A DNA stretch of 64,000 bases, from assembly GCF_900169565.1 (NCBI RefSeq), contig NZ_LT828648.1:2702501-2766500 (forward strand), written 5' to 3'. Position 1 is the stretch's first letter; each line of letters begins with the position of its first letter. Shown here one piece after another: positions 28,438-36,614 of this stretch. The notes under the pieces were generated by a model, which did no database searches, had not been told where the DNA came from, and saw only the letters and a program-made list of their open reading frames with translations. The stretch is from Nitrospira japonica (GTDB lineage Bacteria; Nitrospirota; Nitrospiria; Nitrospirales; Nitrospiraceae). The position numbers and the translations under genes are program-made.

Positions 28438-29910
28438 ATGAAAGGCGGCTGGCCGAAGCGACCGGTCATCTATGAAATCAACACCTGGGTGTGGCTCTAC
28501 GAACTCAGCCGAAAGTACGGCAAGACCGTGACGCTGGCGACGGTGCCCGATGCGGAATGGGACGCCATCGGGGCCTATGGGTTCGATGCGGTGTGGTTCA
28601 TGGGCGTATGGGAACGCAGTCCGGCGGGAATCGCAATCTCCATGAAGAATAACGGGCTCCTGGAGGATTTCCGCCGAGCCCTGCCTGATTTTGCCCCGCA
28701 AGACAACGTCGGGTCACCCTATTGTGTGCGTCGCTACGTCGTGGATGCCCAGCTGGGAGGACCGCAGGGACTGGCTTCCGCCAGAAAGAAACTGGCCGCC
28801 CGCGGCCTTCGGCTGATTCTGGACTTCGTGCCGAATCATGTGGCGCCGGATCATCCGTGGGTGAACGACCATCCGGAGTATTTCATCCAGGGGACGGACG
28901 ACGATGCAGCCCGGCAGCCCGACGACTTCATCCGCGTCGGGGGCAGAGTGCTGGCCTGCGGGCGGGATCCTTACTTCCCCGCCTGGCCGGACGTGTTGCA
29001 ACTGAATGCCTTCGCCCCCGGCTTGCGCACGGCCGCCATCGACACCGTCGATTCGATCGCCGATCAATGCGACGGTATGCGATGCGACATGGCCATGCTC
29101 CTCATGAATCCGATCTTCGAACGGACCTGGGGCGCGCGGGCCGGGGTCAAGCCGGCGACGGACTATTGGCCCGAAGTGATCTCGGCGGTCCGGAAGCGTC
29201 ATGCACAGGTCCTCTTCATCGCCGAAGCCTATTGGGATTTGGAGTGGGACCTCCAACAGCAGGGGTTCGACTACTGCTACGACAAGCGGCTCTATGATCG
29301 ATTGGAGCACAACGCGGCCGAGACGGTGCGGTTGCATCTCTGCGCCGATCTGCCCTATCAGGAGCGGCTCGTCCGCTTCATCGAGAATCACGATGAGCCG
29401 AGGGCATCGGCGGCGTTCGAGGCCGGCAGGGTGGCGGCGGCTGCCTTGACGGCGGCCGCCCTGCCTGGAGCCAAGCTCTTTCACGAAGGACAGTTCGAGG
29501 GCCGTCGGGTGAGGCTGCCGGTATTTCTGCGCCGCCGGCTGGACGAGCCGGCCGACGAAAGGTTGCGGAGCTTTTACCGGACGCTCTTGCGATTTCTGGG
29601 GACGGACGATCTGAGGAGCGGGGAGTGGTCACTGTGCGAGCGCCGGGGATGGCCGGACAACCAGACGTTCATGAATCTCCTGGCCTGGTGCTGGCGTAAA
29701 GGCGACAAGCGGCACCTGATCGCCGCCAATCTTTCGCCGGCCGATGCGCAGGCAGAAGTGATGCTGCCGTGGAACGATCTCGGGGGACGCTCCTGGAGAC
29801 TCGCCGACGTCATCAGCGGAGAGGTGTTCGATCGTCAGGGCGATCAGTTGACCAAGAGCGGACTGTATGTCGATCTGGATCCATGGAAATTTCACGTGTT
29901 GAAATTCTGA
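28438..29910 (+). CDS. GH13 alpha-amylase-family glycosidase
   Basis: The 490-residue protein is a GH13 (beta/alpha)8 enzyme. Conserved regions are DFVPNHV (about 129-135), CDGMRCDMAM with nucleophile Asp217, FIAEAYW with acid-base Glu263, and FIENHDEPRA with Asp319; a beta-sheet C domain follows. It lacks a signal peptide. The start at ATG after GAAGGGAG was chosen. Specificity cannot be told: alpha-glucan hydrolysis and transglycosylation are both possible. It is located 40 bases after the GH63-like gene. Confidence 0.88.
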   Translation: MKGGWPKRPVIYEINTWVWLYELSRKYGKTVTLATVPDAEWDAIGAYGFDAVWFMGVWERSPAGIAISMKNNGLLEDFRRALPDFAPQDNVGSPYCVRRYVVDAQLGGPQGLASARKKLAARGLRLILDFVPNHVAPDHPWVNDHPEYFIQGTDDDAARQPDDFIRVGGRVLACGRDPYFPAWPDVLQLNAFAPGLRTAAIDTVDSIADQCDGMRCDMAMLLMNPIFERTWGARAGVKPATDYWPEVISAVRKRHAQVLFIAEAYWDLEWDLQQQGFDYCYDKRLYDRLEHNAAETVRLHLCADLPYQERLVRFIENHDEPRASAAFEAGRVAAAALTAAALPGAKLFHEGQFEGRRVRLPVFLRRRLDEPADERLRSFYRTLLRFLGTDDLRSGEWSLCERRGWPDNQTFMNLLAWCWRKGDKRHLIAANLSPADAQAEVMLPWNDLGGRSWRLADVISGEVFDRQGDQLTKSGLYVDLDPWKFHVLKF

Positions 29911-29925
29911 GGAATTCGCCGCCCG

Positions 29926-31125
29926 ATGCCGCGCGTTGAGTCTTCCAGCCCTGATTCATGTCCCCCGTACACCTTGTTCGACGACGGGCCGGCCTACCGA
30001 ATCGAAGAAAAGCTCGGCCTGCTCCAGGATGGTCGGCGGCGGATGGGGCGTCGCGTGCTCTTTGCCCTGCTCGTCGCGTGGCTGCCGATGCTGCTGTTGG
30101 CGGCCGTGCAGGGTTTGGCCATGGGACCGACGCGCCTGGAATCGTTTCTGATGGACTTCATCATCAACGTGCGGTTTCTGATCACCGTGCCGGTCTTGCT
30201 CGTCGGAGAATCGATTTGCGAGGAACAGCTTCGAACCGTGGTCCGGCAGTTTCTCGACGCCCATCTCGTGAAAGTAGAGATCCGAGCCCGGTTCGACGCG
30301 ATCGTTCGCAAGGCCGTCGACGTGAGCCGTTCCGGCCTCACGGATGGTCTGCTGGTCGGGGTCGCCTACCTGCACAGTCTCGCCGCCGTCATCGTGTATC
30401 TCTATGGTCTTCATCATCCGACGTGGCGCGCTCCAAGCATCGACGGGCATATCACACTCTCGCTTGCGGGATACTGGTATATTCTGGTGGCGTTCCCACT
30501 GTATGCGTTTCTCCTGTGGCGATGGCTGTTTCGGATCGGCATGTGGTGGTGGTTTCTTCGGCAGGTGTCGAAGCTGAATGTGCAGATTACGCCGTCCCAT
30601 CGCGATGGGGTAGGCGGGTTGGGATTCTTGAGCGATTCCGTTCAGGCGTTCGTGCCGTTCGCCTTCGCCGAAGGAGCCCTCGTCGCCGGAACGATGGCGG
30701 ATTTCGTCATGTACGAGGGGGATTCGCCTTTTCAATACCAATGGCATGTGGTGGGATTCGTCGTCATCATCCTCATCTTGATCGTGGGCCCGCTGTGGGT
30801 ATTCATGCGTCCTCTATACAAGGCGAAGGAGGAAGCGGCGTTTCGGTACGGAGCATTGGCATCGCGTCAGATTCAACTCGTCGAAGAGCGATGGATTCAC
30901 GCGGCTCCGAAGCGGGAGGATCTCGACGCGAGCATGCCGGATTTCCGTTCCGTCACCCACTTGGGCCACTCGGTCGCCGCGGTCCGGAACATGTCGATCT
31001 TTCCGCTGCAAAAGGACGACGTGATCAAGCTCATCGTCATGGCGTTGCTGCCACTCCTGCCCGTGGCCGTGACCCAGATTCCGATGGGAGAAGTGTTTTC
31101 CTTGCTGCTGAAGGTGGTGATCTGA
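29926..31125 (+). CDS. Integral membrane protein, family not recognised
   Basis: The 399-residue protein has about six membrane segments, including VLFALLVAWLPMLLLAAVQG, LVGVAYLHSLAAVIVYLYGL, YWYILVAFPLYAFLLWRW and VVGFVVIILILIVGPLW, with a soluble helical tail before the last segment (LIVMALLPLLPVAVTQI). I do not recognise the family. It follows the GH13 gene by 15 bases and its stop overlaps the next start (ATGA), so it forms an operon with a lipoprotein. No transport or enzyme motif was seen. Confidence 0.7.
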   Translation: MPRVESSSPDSCPPYTLFDDGPAYRIEEKLGLLQDGRRRMGRRVLFALLVAWLPMLLLAAVQGLAMGPTRLESFLMDFIINVRFLITVPVLLVGESICEEQLRTVVRQFLDAHLVKVEIRARFDAIVRKAVDVSRSGLTDGLLVGVAYLHSLAAVIVYLYGLHHPTWRAPSIDGHITLSLAGYWYILVAFPLYAFLLWRWLFRIGMWWWFLRQVSKLNVQITPSHRDGVGGLGFLSDSVQAFVPFAFAEGALVAGTMADFVMYEGDSPFQYQWHVVGFVVIILILIVGPLWVFMRPLYKAKEEAAFRYGALASRQIQLVEERWIHAAPKREDLDASMPDFRSVTHLGHSVAAVRNMSIFPLQKDDVIKLIVMALLPLLPVAVTQIPMGEVFSLLLKVVI

Positions 31126-31934
31126 TGCATCGGACGACTTCAATGACGATGAACCATTCCGCCTGGCATGCCGGCTTGATAATCCTTCTCCTTTGTCTTA
31201 CAGGTTGTCCGGGATCGGTCTATCTGTGGGAGGTCAGGACCGAGTCGACGAGGAAGCCTCCTGAGTTCAGTGTCGCGATGTTGAAGCATGAACGGGTCGG
31301 CATACTCGAGGCCCTGACGTCGCCCGGGTTGCACGGGAACGAGGTTGGCTTGGCCTTGTCCCTCAAACGCGTCGTCGAGCGAGTCTCTCCCACCATGGTG
31401 CTGGTTCCTCCTCTGGAAGCTGCGTCACGCATCAATCGGGCGGGGCTGACCCCCGAATACACCCGCATGAGGATGGATTACGAGCAAAGCAACATTCTCG
31501 ATCGTGACCCGCTCAAGAAGGTTGGGCAGGCATTGGGTGTGCGCTACGTTCTCCAACCCCGCCTGGCCGCCTTTACGCAGACTCTGTACGATCGTTGGAA
31601 GGTGCCGGCCTTGGAGATCAATGTCATTCGTATCCGATCCAGCATCCTCAGACTTAGCCTGCAGATTTGGGATACAGAAACGGGCGATTTGGTTTGGGCT
31701 TCGACTGCTGAGGGATCGTTTCAGGAGGAAGCCCTGACCGAGGATCCGGTGTACTTGCGGGAAGCCGGTCGGATCACGTGGGGCAGCATCGTGTCGGACT
31801 TCGCGCGCGACCGAACGTCCTCACGCTATTCCCCGACGAATAATCTCGTGGATTCGTTGATCGGGCCTGATGAAATCGATGAAGAACCGCCCAACGAACC
31901 GACCGGGACGCCCGCGGCTCCGGCGAAAAAATAG
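31125..31934 (+). CDS. Lipoprotein of unknown function
   Basis: The 269-residue product overlaps the membrane-protein stop by the ATGA arrangement. A signal peptide (AGLIILLLCLTGCPGS) has a lipobox with cysteine in LTGC. The mature part contains VAMLKHERVGILEALTSPGL, VRYVLQPRLAAFTQTLYDRW and LRLSLQIWDTETGDLVWAST, a pattern resembling periplasmic outer-membrane-associated lipoproteins that sense or scaffold (CsgG-like features are weak). A second ATG six codons in could be the start. No function is assigned. Confidence 0.7.
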   Translation: MHRTTSMTMNHSAWHAGLIILLLCLTGCPGSVYLWEVRTESTRKPPEFSVAMLKHERVGILEALTSPGLHGNEVGLALSLKRVVERVSPTMVLVPPLEAASRINRAGLTPEYTRMRMDYEQSNILDRDPLKKVGQALGVRYVLQPRLAAFTQTLYDRWKVPALEINVIRIRSSILRLSLQIWDTETGDLVWASTAEGSFQEEALTEDPVYLREAGRITWGSIVSDFARDRTSSRYSPTNNLVDSLIGPDEIDEEPPNEPTGTPAAPAKK

Positions 31935-32069
31935 ATGGTCTGGCAGCAGTGACATTCCGTTTCATCGATCAATACCGGCTTTACTTTTGTCGGTCGTTCT
32001 ATTAGGGTTTTGCGCGCTCCGGAAGGGACAGGCAAGAAGGCGATGCGTTTTACCAACAGGAGGTTCGAC

Positions 32070-32786
32070 ATGATCACAGATTTACGGAGACTTGGGATGC
32101 GGTTCAGAGCGGCGGCGGTTGGAATGGCCGTTTGCGCGGTCCTCGGAGGATATGCCGCGTCTCCGGCCTTGTCAGCGGACGCCCCGGATCAGCAGCAGGT
32201 GGTGGACAAAGCCAAAATGACATTGGACTCGTTTGGCGAGGACGAAGGCATGAAGGCCGCTCTCAAAGAGCTGGGGAAGGAGTCCAAGGCACTGTTCATC
32301 ATTCCACAGTTCATGCGGGGAGCCTTCATTTTCGGCGGTGCCGGCGGCAGCGGCGTATTGATCGTCCGCGACGAAAAGTCCGGCAAGTGGAGCGATCCGG
32401 TGTTCTACAACATCGGGTCGGCCAGTTTCGGCCTGCAGATCGGCGCTGATGTATCTGAAATGGTATTGGTCGTGAGAACGCAAAAGGGCTTGGAAGAGTT
32501 TTATACAAACGACTTCAAGCTCGGAGCGAACGCCGGTATGGCCGTCGGACCGGTCGGCGCGGGGATCGCCGCCAAGGGGATCAGCGCGGATATCGTCTCG
32601 TATGCCAAGAAGAAGGGTGCGTTTGCGGGGATCGCGCTGGATGGCTCGGGGGTGACCGTTTCCAATGATTCGAACAAGGCCTATTATGGACGAGAGGTTC
32701 GTCCGACGGATGTGATCGTGAAAAAAGAAGTCGGCAATCCGAAGTCGCTCAAGCTTCGCGAGAGCGCAGAGAAGCTGATGAAATAG
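32070..32786 (+). CDS. SYLF-domain (Ysc84-like) exported protein, second copy
   Basis: A 238-residue exported protein with the SYLF core: SKALFIIPQFMRGAFIFGGA, GSGVLIVRDEKSGKWSDPVF, YNIGSASFGLQIGADVSEMV and a C-terminal YAKKKGAFAGIALDGSGVTV. The signal peptide ends near SPALSADA. The ATG has a perfect AGGAGG seven bases upstream; longer frames are less likely. It is closer to typical bacterial SYLF proteins than the copy at 12584. The barrel gene starts one base after its stop, so the two are probably co-translated. Confidence 0.85.
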   Translation: MITDLRRLGMRFRAAAVGMAVCAVLGGYAASPALSADAPDQQQVVDKAKMTLDSFGEDEGMKAALKELGKESKALFIIPQFMRGAFIFGGAGGSGVLIVRDEKSGKWSDPVFYNIGSASFGLQIGADVSEMVLVVRTQKGLEEFYTNDFKLGANAGMAVGPVGAGIAAKGISADIVSYAKKKGAFAGIALDGSGVTVSNDSNKAYYGREVRPTDVIVKKEVGNPKSLKLRESAEKLMK

Positions 32787-32787
32787 G

Positions 32788-33786
32788 GTGGTGTGCCGCG
32801 CGAAGCATCACGGATCGAGAACCCGAGCAGCGATAATCGCGTTTGTGGTGCTGCTCGGGCACCATCCGTCGATCGCCGAAACCGGGATTTCCGATCCCGT
32901 ATCGGAAACCGAGACGGTCGAGGAACAGTCGGTAGAGAGTGAAGACGAACCGGGCTCCGAACAGGGACCGGTCGATCCCAATGCCCCCGACGGTACGAAA
33001 CGCAGAACCCGCCTGTTCAAGCGGATCGCCCCCAAAAATCTGACGCCCCAAGAGGAAGAAGAGGCGGAACGGCTGAGAAAGCTGGCTGCCAGGTACGGAA
33101 CTGATCCCACCGCCATCGTGGGGCGGCTCCAACTATCGAGCCAATATCTTGATCTTCCCCAGAGCACGCATGCGACTGCCACGGTGGCGCGAGTCGATCT
33201 CCCGTTTCGGGGCAACTACCTGCTGCGCTTCGACCTGCCTTTTCTGAAGACGGTCGATCCCAGTAGGCCGGGAGCGACCAACCTGCACGGCATGAGCGAT
33301 CTGGCTATTACGGCGGGCTGGCGCGCATACAATACGCCCGAATATGCCGTGCTGATCGGCGCGGTCACGACCATGCCTACGGCAGCCGAACCGGGATTGG
33401 GATTTGGCAAATATACGGTCGGTCCCGCACTTGCCACCGCTCGGTTTCTTCCCCGATGGGACTCATTTCTCATCGGCCTGGTGCAATATCAGACCTCGGT
33501 CGGCGGCGATCCGTCCCGGCAAAACGTATCCTTCCTGAATACCACCGCCCAGCTGAATTCATTCTGGGGCAGACATTGGTGGACCATTCTCAACGCCGTG
33601 TTGCAGGTCAACTTTGAGCAGAATGCGAAGAGCAGTATGACGGTGGAGTTTGAGGGGGGGCGAAACCTGGTCGGCACGCTCGGGGCCTATGTGCGTCCGG
33701 GTGTCGGGATCTGGGGGCGTGACTTGCCGGGAGCCTACATCTGGAATATCGAGATGGGAGTACGCTACATGTTCAAGACGTTCTAG
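32788..33786 (+). CDS. Outer-membrane barrel protein
   Basis: The 332-residue protein has a GTG start immediately after the SYLF stop, a signal segment (AAIIAFVVLLGHHPSIAE), an acidic linker, then a charged helix (EEEEAERLRKLAARYG) and a beta-barrel region with alternating strands such as GNYLLRFDLPFL, LAITAGWRAYN and YIWNIEMGVRYMFKTF. The terminal Phe is the usual barrel-assembly signal. It resembles transporter-like barrels sometimes annotated as phenol-degradation MetA relatives; the substrate is unknown. Confidence 0.7.
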   Translation: MVCRAKHHGSRTRAAIIAFVVLLGHHPSIAETGISDPVSETETVEEQSVESEDEPGSEQGPVDPNAPDGTKRRTRLFKRIAPKNLTPQEEEEAERLRKLAARYGTDPTAIVGRLQLSSQYLDLPQSTHATATVARVDLPFRGNYLLRFDLPFLKTVDPSRPGATNLHGMSDLAITAGWRAYNTPEYAVLIGAVTTMPTAAEPGLGFGKYTVGPALATARFLPRWDSFLIGLVQYQTSVGGDPSRQNVSFLNTTAQLNSFWGRHWWTILNAVLQVNFEQNAKSSMTVEFEGGRNLVGTLGAYVRPGVGIWGRDLPGAYIWNIEMGVRYMFKTF

Positions 33787-33866
33787 CAGGTTGCTGAAAT
33801 TGTCCTCCAGCGGTATCTCGCGTCGCTCGCACGCTCGACGTACAGCGGGAGTACGAGTCCTCTTTG
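33787..33866. other. Intergenic inverted repeats between converging genes
   Basis: This gap between the barrel gene and atpG (which converge) holds small inverted repeats: CGTCG...CGACG at 33821-33840 and GTAC...GTAC at 33840-33854. The start, CTAGCAGGTTGCTGAAA, is reminiscent of a sequence I associate with intergenic repeats in this lineage, but that recollection could not be checked. It may act as a two-way transcription stop. Confidence 0.35.
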
Positions 33867-34763
33867 CTACTTCAGGGCTTCCGCTCCTCCGACGATGTCC
33901 ATCAGCTCCTTCGTGATGGCCGCCTGCCTGGTCTTGTTGTAGTAGACGGTCAGTTTCTTGATCAATTCGCCGGCGTTGCGTGTGGCGCCGTCCATCGCCG
34001 CCATGCGAGCGCCTTGTTCGGCCGCCGACGATTCCAGCAGCATGCGATAGGCCTGAATATGAAAGTTCCGGTGCAGCAGCTGCTCGAGCAATTCGTCCTC
34101 GCTCGGCTCGTACAGATACCCGCCCGGTACTTGTTCGGTTCCCCGGTCAGCCTCCTTCAGGTCCGAGATCTCGACGACCCAGTCGAGCGGGAGCAGCCGT
34201 TCAACGACCACCCGTTGTTGTATGGCCGACTTGAACTCGTTGTAAATCGCATAGACCGCGTCGATGCGATTCGCCGAGTAATTCTCAAGGGCCTGGAGTT
34301 CGTTGCCCAACAACATTCCATGCTCAAATGAGAGTTTGTCGAAGACGTCCACGATCTCACGACGCACTGTCCAGCCGCGTCGTCGGAAAAAATCGCGTCC
34401 TTTCCGGCCGATGACGATGACCTGGACCTTGGCTCCGGCCGACTCGAATTCTTTCAAGGCCGCCGCCGCCGTTCGCAGGATGTTGGCATTGAAGGCGCCG
34501 CACAACCCTCGGTCGCTCGTGACCACGGCTACCTCGATACGATGACCTTCCCGCTTCTTGAGAAGGGGGTGTGCGTCCCGGTTCACGCGCCGGCTGAGGG
34601 TGCGAATCGCGTCACGCATCTTCAGCGCATAGGGCCTGGCGGCAAGAATGCGTTCCTGCGTACGCTTGAGCTTGGCCGCCGCGACCATTTTCATGGCTTT
34701 CGTGATCTTTTGTGTTTTCTTGACGGAGTCGATTTTGCGTCGGACTGATTGAAGACTCGGCAT
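33867..34763 (-). CDS. atpG: ATP synthase F1 gamma subunit
   Basis: The 298-residue protein is a complete gamma subunit: N-terminal SVRRKIDSVKKTQKITKAMK and MVAAAKLKRTQERI, middle VAVVTSDRGLCGAFNANIL, and C-terminal MAAMDGATRNAGELIKKLTV. It forms the rotating shaft of the F1 motor. No other ATP synthase gene lies nearby, so it is either separated from its operon in this genome or an extra copy. It is transcribed convergently with the barrel gene. GAGGG precedes the ATG. Confidence 0.93.
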   Translation of the reverse strand: MPSLQSVRRKIDSVKKTQKITKAMKMVAAAKLKRTQERILAARPYALKMRDAIRTLSRRVNRDAHPLLKKREGHRIEVAVVTSDRGLCGAFNANILRTAAAALKEFESAGAKVQVIVIGRKGRDFFRRRGWTVRREIVDVFDKLSFEHGMLLGNELQALENYSANRIDAVYAIYNEFKSAIQQRVVVERLLPLDWVVEISDLKEADRGTEQVPGGYLYEPSEDELLEQLLHRNFHIQAYRMLLESSAAEQGARMAAMDGATRNAGELIKKLTVYYNKTRQAAITKELMDIVGGAEALK

Positions 34764-34837
34764 CGATTACCCTCGGCGGCTTGCGTCGGAATACGCGTAA
34801 AATCGCGAAAGGCTATCATCGGTGTCGAAAAGGGTCA

Positions 34838-35020
34838 AGCCGTTGATCCGAGGACTTGGAGTATCCTCGACAGAGAAATCACCGGATCAAGAGGGTGGAG
34901 CATCGAGGCCCCGCATCGGGGGGCGCCGATTCCGGACAGCAACAAGCCGAGTTCCGGTCCGATCCCCAGACGGCGAGCAATGGGGATCATGACGGCGCAG
35001 ATCGCCAAAAGAATGGTGAG
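34838..35020 (-). pseudogene. Possible remnant of a KefB/KefC-type cation-proton antiporter
   Basis: In the gap between atpG and the phosphofructokinase gene, one minus-strand frame reads TILLAICAVMIPIARRLGIG, then PELGLLLSGIG, which resembles the first helices of CPA2 antiporters (PLARRLGxGxxLGYLLAGI). The frame then loses likeness and stops, and the expected remaining 350 or more residues are absent. It may be a decayed fragment. The similarity is short and could be chance. Confidence 0.3.
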
Positions 35021-35109
35021 GGGTTGCGACTGGACCGATTCGTGGCCTGTGGCAGAGCACCGAGCCGCGCTGAGTTGAGAGAATCTCCAGGGACGTCGGG
35101 CTCTACACG

Positions 35110-36372
35110 TCAGCGACGTGTCTCGCGCTCGTGTTCGGCTACGGAAGCGAATCGGTTCAGGAATACCTCCGGGGTTGCACACGCTGCTCGGGCCACGGAA
35201 GTCAGCCTCTCGGTGTCCTCAAAATCTTCTCGTTCCAAGCGGGTCATGTAGCGGCGGGCGATACGATAGGAATCGGCTTCGATATCCACCATTCGGACAC
35301 GGGTCCGTCCAGTCACGGGATCCAAAATTCCATGGAACGGCATGGGTCGGAATTTGCCCTCGACGATGGATACCATTGCGCCTGTTCCCCCGGACATCAG
35401 ATATTCGGCGGCGCAGCATCCCAAGTCCCGACAGTACTCCATGTCGAATGGTATGGGGTCGGCGCAGCGCAGCTCAAAGCCGATATCTTTCACCCTGATC
35501 CTCGGAGCGAGGCTGCAGAGCGCCAATCGCTTGACGACTTCGCCCTTCAAGACGTGTCCCAAGTCCAGTTCGGCCAATTCCATGTGGCCGTGCTCGTCCC
35601 GGGAGACGGTCGATACGGCGGCCAAGTCTTGAGGCGCGATGATTTCTGCGAGCCCCTCTGCGAGGACGACGACTCCGTCTTCTCGTCCCTGAGCAAGCCG
35701 CTTGATGATCGAGCCCGTTACGAGATCCGCGATCTGGCCCAATCGGACCGGGCGATTGGGAAACTCCTCCGCTATCAGCGTGAGGGTCGCTCCGGCTGCT
35801 TTGCCGATTCCCAAAGCGAGGTGCCCGGCTTTTCGTCCCATGGCGACGACGAAAAACCAATCGGAGGTTGTCGAGGCATCTTCGAGAATGCTCTTGACCG
35901 CATGGGTGCCTTCATGGCGGGCCGTTTGAAAGCCGAATGTCGGGACGCCGGGCGGCAAATCGAGATCATTATCGATGGTCTTGGGCACGTGCACGACGCG
36001 CAACCGCCCTTCTGCGGCCCGTTCGAGTGTCAGCGCCGAAAAACACGTGTCGTCCCCTCCGATGGTGATCAGTCCGGTCGCCCCCAGACTCTCCAGGCTT
36101 CGCAAGGTCTGGAGGAGATGCGCCTGATTCTTGGTCGGATTGGCTCGTGCGGTTTTGAGGATGGAGCCGCCTTGAAAGTGGAGGCGGTCGACATGGGACA
36201 GCGTCAGGGGCACAATCCTGCTGACGTCGCCGTACATGATGCGTTTGAAGCCGTGCTCGACCCCCAAGACCGTGTTGCCTTCCGCAAGGCAACGCACGGT
36301 TGCGGCGGCGATGACCGCGTTGATGCCCGGTGCCGGACCTCCACCGACGAGTATAGCAATGGTCGTGCTCAT
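35110..36372 (-). CDS. 6-phosphofructokinase, predicted PPi-dependent
   Basis: The 420-residue enzyme has the phosphofructokinase core: ILVGGGPAPGINAVI, GGDDT (about 105-109), PKTIDND (130-136) and FVVAMGRKAGHLAL. In the family, Gly-Gly at the two key positions marks ATP users, whereas Asp (GGDD) and Lys (PKTIDND) mark pyrophosphate users; both markers here favour pyrophosphate. It would interconvert fructose-6-phosphate and fructose-1,6-bisphosphate reversibly. The start is the ATG with GAGGG upstream; a longer frame has no domain character. It is divergent from the phosphoketolase gene. Confidence 0.88.
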   Translation of the reverse strand: MSTTIAILVGGGPAPGINAVIAAATVRCLAEGNTVLGVEHGFKRIMYGDVSRIVPLTLSHVDRLHFQGGSILKTARANPTKNQAHLLQTLRSLESLGATGLITIGGDDTCFSALTLERAAEGRLRVVHVPKTIDNDLDLPPGVPTFGFQTARHEGTHAVKSILEDASTTSDWFFVVAMGRKAGHLALGIGKAAGATLTLIAEEFPNRPVRLGQIADLVTGSIIKRLAQGREDGVVVLAEGLAEIIAPQDLAAVSTVSRDEHGHMELAELDLGHVLKGEVVKRLALCSLAPRIRVKDIGFELRCADPIPFDMEYCRDLGCCAAEYLMSGGTGAMVSIVEGKFRPMPFHGILDPVTGRTRVRMVDIEADSYRIARRYMTRLEREDFEDTERLTSVARAACATPEVFLNRFASVAEHERETRR

Positions 36373-36614
36373 GGAATTCCCTCGCGCATAAATGAATCGC
36401 CCGATGCGGGCCGCATTCGCGGCCGATCGGCCATGATCAGGCCGGAAACGTTCGAGAGACAAGAGACAGGCTTGGTCTCACATGATTGGTATCAGAGGTG
36501 CGCGGCGTTCTCAAGAGCCGACGCCTCGGTCCAAAAAATCCTTTGGAATTCGTTTTGGGTTTGAGCGACAATTGCCGCCAGTCGTTTCATGGTACGCAAC
36601 GGGAAGGAGCAATG
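36373..36614. promoter_or_regulatory. Divergent promoter region, phosphofructokinase and phosphoketolase
   Basis: About 240 bases without a gene separate two divergently read sugar-phosphate genes. No clear -35/-10 pair or palindrome stands out. The region may hold both promoters, allowing joint control. Confidence 0.35.

Noticed and set aside
29958-31124. Long plus-strand frame leading into the lipoprotein at 31125
   Set aside because: It overlaps the membrane-protein gene out of frame; only the part from the ATG at 31125 has a signal peptide and lipobox.
34749-35078. Plus-strand frame between atpG and the phosphofructokinase gene
   Set aside because: No family likeness and no ribosome site; the weak antiporter likeness is on the other strand.
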